DNA from: Petrotoga olearia DSM 13574 | GTDB lineage: Bacteria > Thermotogota > Thermotogae > Petrotogales > Petrotogaceae | Direction: 5' to 3' | NCBI RefSeq assembly: GCF_002895525.1 | Contig: NZ_AZRL01000012.1 | Span: 1 to 64,000, forward strand | DNA: 64,000 nucleotides | Shown: positions 61,323 through 64,000 of the stretch, in pieces | Position numbering within the stretch: position 1 is the stretch's first letter | Layout of the letters: each line of letters begins with the position of its first letter | Made by a program: the position numbers and the translations under genes | The notes under the pieces: model-generated | Told to the model about the DNA's origin: nothing | Database searches by the model: none | The model's input: the letters and a program-made list of their open reading frames with translations, nothing else

Positions 61323-62453
61323 TTAATTTAAATTTTTATTTAGAACCTCCCCATCCTGAAACGATTGTCTCAAATTTTTTACTTTCTTTTCATTGACTTC
61401 AAAAAGATAATTTATTACCTCTTTCACAGATGTAATTTTATCGATTTTGTAACCGTATTTGCCACTAAAAACAAACCCCTCATCTAAATTCCCTTTTGCT
61501 GCGTTAAGTAGGGCTTGGGCTATACAATAAGGAGCATCAACAAAATTACACGTTTTAATACAGTGATAAGGGCATTTGAATGGCTTTTTAATCCCTTTTG
61601 AAACATCTTCTATAAATTTGTTTTTGATAGCTCTTCCAGGAAGGCCGACAGGACTTTCAATTATTACTATATCTTCTTCCTTGGCATTTATCAAAGCCTC
61701 TTTAAACTTTATATCGGCGTCACACTCTTTAGTCGCTATAAAAGGAGTTCCAACTTGTATCCCCTTAGCTCCTAACGAAAATATTTCTTTTACCTTATCA
61801 GGTGAGTCGATACCCCCGGCAGCTATTACAGGTACTTCTTTATTGTATTCTCTTTTAATTTCCTCACAGAAATCTACTATCTGAGGGACGATAACTTCGA
61901 GATGAAATTCAGGATTTTCCAGATTAATCTTTTTAAATCCCAAATGTCCCCCAGCTTTTGGACCTTCCACTATAAATGCATCAGGAATGTAATTATATTT
62001 ACTCCACCATCTTTTGAATATCACCTGGGCAGCTTTTAAAGAAGAAACTATAGGAACTAACCTTGTTTTAGAATTCTTATCTACAAATTCAGGTAAATTT
62101 AAAGGCAAGCCCGCTCCAGATATTATTAAATCAATTTCTTCTTTTACCGCTGTTTTCACAAGCTCTTTATAATCAGTCAAAACAGTCATTATATTAACGC
62201 CAATTATTCCATTTGTCTTTTCTCTTACCTTTCTAATAACCTTTTTAAGACCCTCCATATTCGCTTCTTTCACTTTTCTGGTTTGAGGATTTTCGATTAA
62301 CCCGATTCCCGCAGTACCTATTACACCAATCCCCCCAGCGTTTGCTACCGCTGATGCTAAATTATCAAGAGAGATGCCAACAGACATACCTCCTTGGATT
62401 ATTGGCAACTTTGGAATTAAACCATTGATGTTTAAAATATTTATAAGATCCAC
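61323..62453 (-). CDS. Nitronate monooxygenase/2-nitropropane dioxygenase-family FMN protein
   Basis: A TIM-barrel FMN enzyme of 376 residues. IIQGGMSVGISLDNLASAVANAGGIGVIG (about 18-46) contains the flavin contacts in parts QGGMSVG and GGIGVIG. AFIVEGPKAGGHLGF (about 156-170) has the catalytic-type His, and GAKGIQVGTPFIAT is the phosphate loop. A C-terminal segment CPYHCIKTC with a further CIAQALLN is not part of the classic fold and may bind metal or an iron-sulfur cluster. In other Thermotogae and Clostridia relatives are annotated as nitronate monooxygenase or enoyl-ACP reductase II; which reaction occurs is open. Confidence 0.82.
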   Translation of the reverse strand: MDLINILNINGLIPKLPIIQGGMSVGISLDNLASAVANAGGIGVIGTAGIGLIENPQTRKVKEANMEGLKKVIRKVREKTNGIIGVNIMTVLTDYKELVKTAVKEEIDLIISGAGLPLNLPEFVDKNSKTRLVPIVSSLKAAQVIFKRWWSKYNYIPDAFIVEGPKAGGHLGFKKINLENPEFHLEVIVPQIVDFCEEIKREYNKEVPVIAAGGIDSPDKVKEIFSLGAKGIQVGTPFIATKECDADIKFKEALINAKEEDIVIIESPVGLPGRAIKNKFIEDVSKGIKKPFKCPYHCIKTCNFVDAPYCIAQALLNAAKGNLDEGFVFSGKYGYKIDKITSVKEVINYLFEVNEKKVKNLRQSFQDGEVLNKNLN

Positions 62454-62687
62454 TCTCCTTTTTTCTTTTCTACATTCTTTTTAGTTGCTTTAGCGCATTT
62501 TTGCTCATCAACCAACTCTATCTAAATATCTGTTCTAATTATACCATAAAAGAACTTCATGTGAAAAAATAAGTTTGTATTCAAAGAATATTAGTTGTGG
62601 TATAATAATCAATGCAGTTAGGTATATTGACTGTCAGAATTTCGTTTTTAATCAACATTCACAAAAGCCAACAAAGGAGAATATTAT

Positions 62688-63659
62688 TTGAAGAAAACAC
62701 CAAAAGAAGAAGCTTTTGAGATTAATTCACAAAGAGAAAAATTGGCTGCAAAAGCCTCATGGATGGGAATAATAATAAACGCTGCCCTTGCTTTTTTAAA
62801 ATTAGTTATCTCTTTCATTACGGGTAGTATGGCTATTTTAGCTGATGGAATAGATACAACTACGGATATAATAACTTCAATATTAACTTTAATTGCGTCT
62901 AAAATCTCAGGTAAGCCCGCAGATGAGAGCCATCCTTTTGGTCATGAAAGAGCTGAGACGATAGTTACTAAGGTTTTATCTTTAGTAATTATTTATGCAG
63001 GTTTCCAAGTTCTTATAGGTGCGATTCAAAGTATAATAAAGCATAATTTTTTAATTTACAGGCCTTATTTAGTGCTTTGGATTTCTTTGATTTCGATACT
63101 TACCAAATATTTTTTATATAAGTATAAATTGTCCATCGGAAATAAAATAAGAAATTCTTCTTTAGTGGCTGACGCTTTAAATATGAAAAACGACATTTTA
63201 ACCTCATTGTCTGTTTTAATTGGTATAATATTTTACCTTACGTTAAATATAATGTGGGTGGATTCGTTGGTAGCAATTATTGTATCCGTGTTCATATTCA
63301 GAGTTGGAATAAAGATGTTTCTTGAAACTTCGGATGAGTTTATGGGGAGTTCAAAAGAGTTAGGGGAAATCTATTACAATACTTTAGAAGCCGTTGAAAA
63401 GATTGGTAAAGCTTATAATCCCCATAAAATCAGGGTGAGAAAAGCTGGATATGTCTATTTTGTCGAACTTCATATCGAAGTAGACGAAGAGATGACAATC
63501 AAAGAAGCTAATGAAATAGCCTCTCAAGTTGAAAGGGAGTTAAAAAAAATAAATCCTTACATAAAAGATGTGATAATCCACGTTGAACCTCTAGGGAATA
63601 TAGAGGAAGAAGAATTTGGATTCGATAAAAATTCTATTAAAAGGATTTTTGATAAATAA
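62688..63659 (+). CDS. Cation diffusion facilitator family transporter
   Basis: Proton/metal antiporter of the inner membrane, removing divalent cations (Zn2+, Fe2+ or Mn2+). The TTG start follows AAAGGAG by six bases. Six hydrophobic segments lie in residues about 20-215. The metal site in helix two reads [10 protein letters not shown] and the loop [11 protein letters not shown]; in helix five it reads [11 protein letters not shown]. The C-terminal cytoplasmic domain (about 225-310) has [20 protein letters not shown] and VIIHVEP. At 323 residues it is normal length. It lies 16 bases upstream of obgE. Confidence 0.9.
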   Translation: MKKTPKEEAFEINSQREKLAAKASWMGIIINAALAFLKLVISFITGSMAILADGIDTTTDIITSILTLIASKISGKPADESHPFGHERAETIVTKVLSLVIIYAGFQVLIGAIQSIIKHNFLIYRPYLVLWISLISILTKYFLYKYKLSIGNKIRNSSLVADALNMKNDILTSLSVLIGIIFYLTLNIMWVDSLVAIIVSVFIFRVGIKMFLETSDEFMGSSKELGEIYYNTLEAVEKIGKAYNPHKIRVRKAGYVYFVELHIEVDEEMTIKEANEIASQVERELKKINPYIKDVIIHVEPLGNIEEEEFGFDKNSIKRIFDK

Positions 63660-63675
63660 GTGGAGGTGCAATGTT

Positions 63676-64000
63676 TTGATCGGTGATTTTGTAGATGAAG
63701 TGAATATCAAAGTAATTGCAGGAAAAGGAGGCGATGGAGCTGTAAGCTTTAGAAGAGAAAAATTTGTAGAAAAAGGTGGGCCAGATGGTGGAGACGGAGG
63801 AGATGGTGGTTCAATTATCATCAAATCAACACTCAATAAAAATACATTGGTAGATTTTAAATACAAGAAAATTTTTAGAGCAAAAAACGGTGAAAATGGT
63901 AAAAATAAAAAGAAAGCTGGTAAATCCGGAGAAAATGTTTTCATAGAGGTACCTGTAGGTACTTGTGTCTATGATCTTGAAACCAATGAATTACTTTCAG
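63676..64000 (+). CDS. obgE: GTPase ObgE, N-terminal part (cut by window end)
   Basis: Only the first ~108 residues are inside the window. They are the glycine-rich Obg fold: [26 protein letters not shown] in parts [18 protein letters not shown] (about 12-29) and [16 protein letters not shown] (about 34-49), then [25 protein letters not shown]. This fold plugs into the ribosome's large subunit. The TTG at 63676 follows GGAGGTG; the nearby ATG reads into a stop after two codons and cannot serve. The G domain follows outside the window. Role in ribosome assembly and stress. Confidence 0.94.
   Translation, partial: MIGDFVDEVNIKVIAGKGGDGAVSFRREKFVEKGGPDGGDGGDGGSIIIKSTLNKNTLVDFKYKKIFRAKNGENGKNKKKAGKSGENVFIEVPVGTCVYDLETNELLS

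Noticed and set aside
1-64000. CRISPR array
   Set aside because: No regularly spaced direct repeats with unique spacers were seen; the tandem repeats found have only two or three units.

Overview
This window looks like a chromosome segment of a member of the Thermotogae, most likely a Petrotoga-type organism. That placement is inference from content: AT-rich DNA, a fused aspartate carbamoyltransferase (PyrB-PyrI) of the kind known from Thermotoga, a membrane pyrophosphatase of the potassium-dependent class, beta-barrel-like envelope proteins, and a peptide/radical-SAM/ABC locus resembling one known in Thermotoga maritima. No rRNA, tRNA or CRISPR array was seen.

Layout. 1-10 kb: RNase R, then on the minus strand MurB, a sulfotransferase, a HAD hydrolase and PyrBI; on the plus strand a fumarylacetoacetate-hydrolase-family enzyme and a phosphodiesterase-like protein, with a ribbon-helix-helix regulator and a TauE/SafE exporter on the minus strand. 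10-16 kb: an opine-dehydrogenase-like gene overlapped by a cobalamin-binding protein, then an accessory stretch with a PD-(D/E)XK nuclease-like gene, a Fic toxin with its small antitoxin, interspersed repeats and gene remnants. 15.8-18.7 kb: a zinc/manganese-type ABC importer and its Fur-family regulator under a consensus promoter with a likely operator. 19-22 kb: membrane pyrophosphatase and an atypical phosphofructokinase-family protein.

22-30 kb is the most unusual region. A large regulator-like protein is divergent from an operon of two ABC-exporter half-transporters and a SPASM-type radical SAM enzyme, and a 31-codon ORF directly upstream is a candidate precursor peptide. The region ends in a decayed ISL3-type element fused to a truncated type III DNA methyltransferase gene.

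30-48 kb is a dense minus-strand housekeeping block: ligA, acpS, an FtsA-related protein, mutS2, dxs, nusB, an Asp23 protein, mutS, clpP, a RemB-like protein, xseB, xseA and rsmI, plus two small envelope proteins. 48-53 kb: acpP, pyrG, an intracellular GH13 enzyme and a lytic transglycosylase.

53-60 kb is a complete histidine operon (hisZ-G-D-B-H-A-F-IE-C). Its 5' leader encodes a short peptide with three consecutive His codons, followed by mutually exclusive hairpins and a strong terminator: a ribosome-mediated attenuator. The operon lacks only a histidinol-phosphate phosphatase. The window ends with an iron alcohol dehydrogenase, a nitronate-monooxygenase-family enzyme, a cation efflux protein and the start of obgE.

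Two interspersed repeat families recur in intergenic DNA. One lies in the 5' leaders of several genes; the other forms a tandem pair that separates xseA from xseB.
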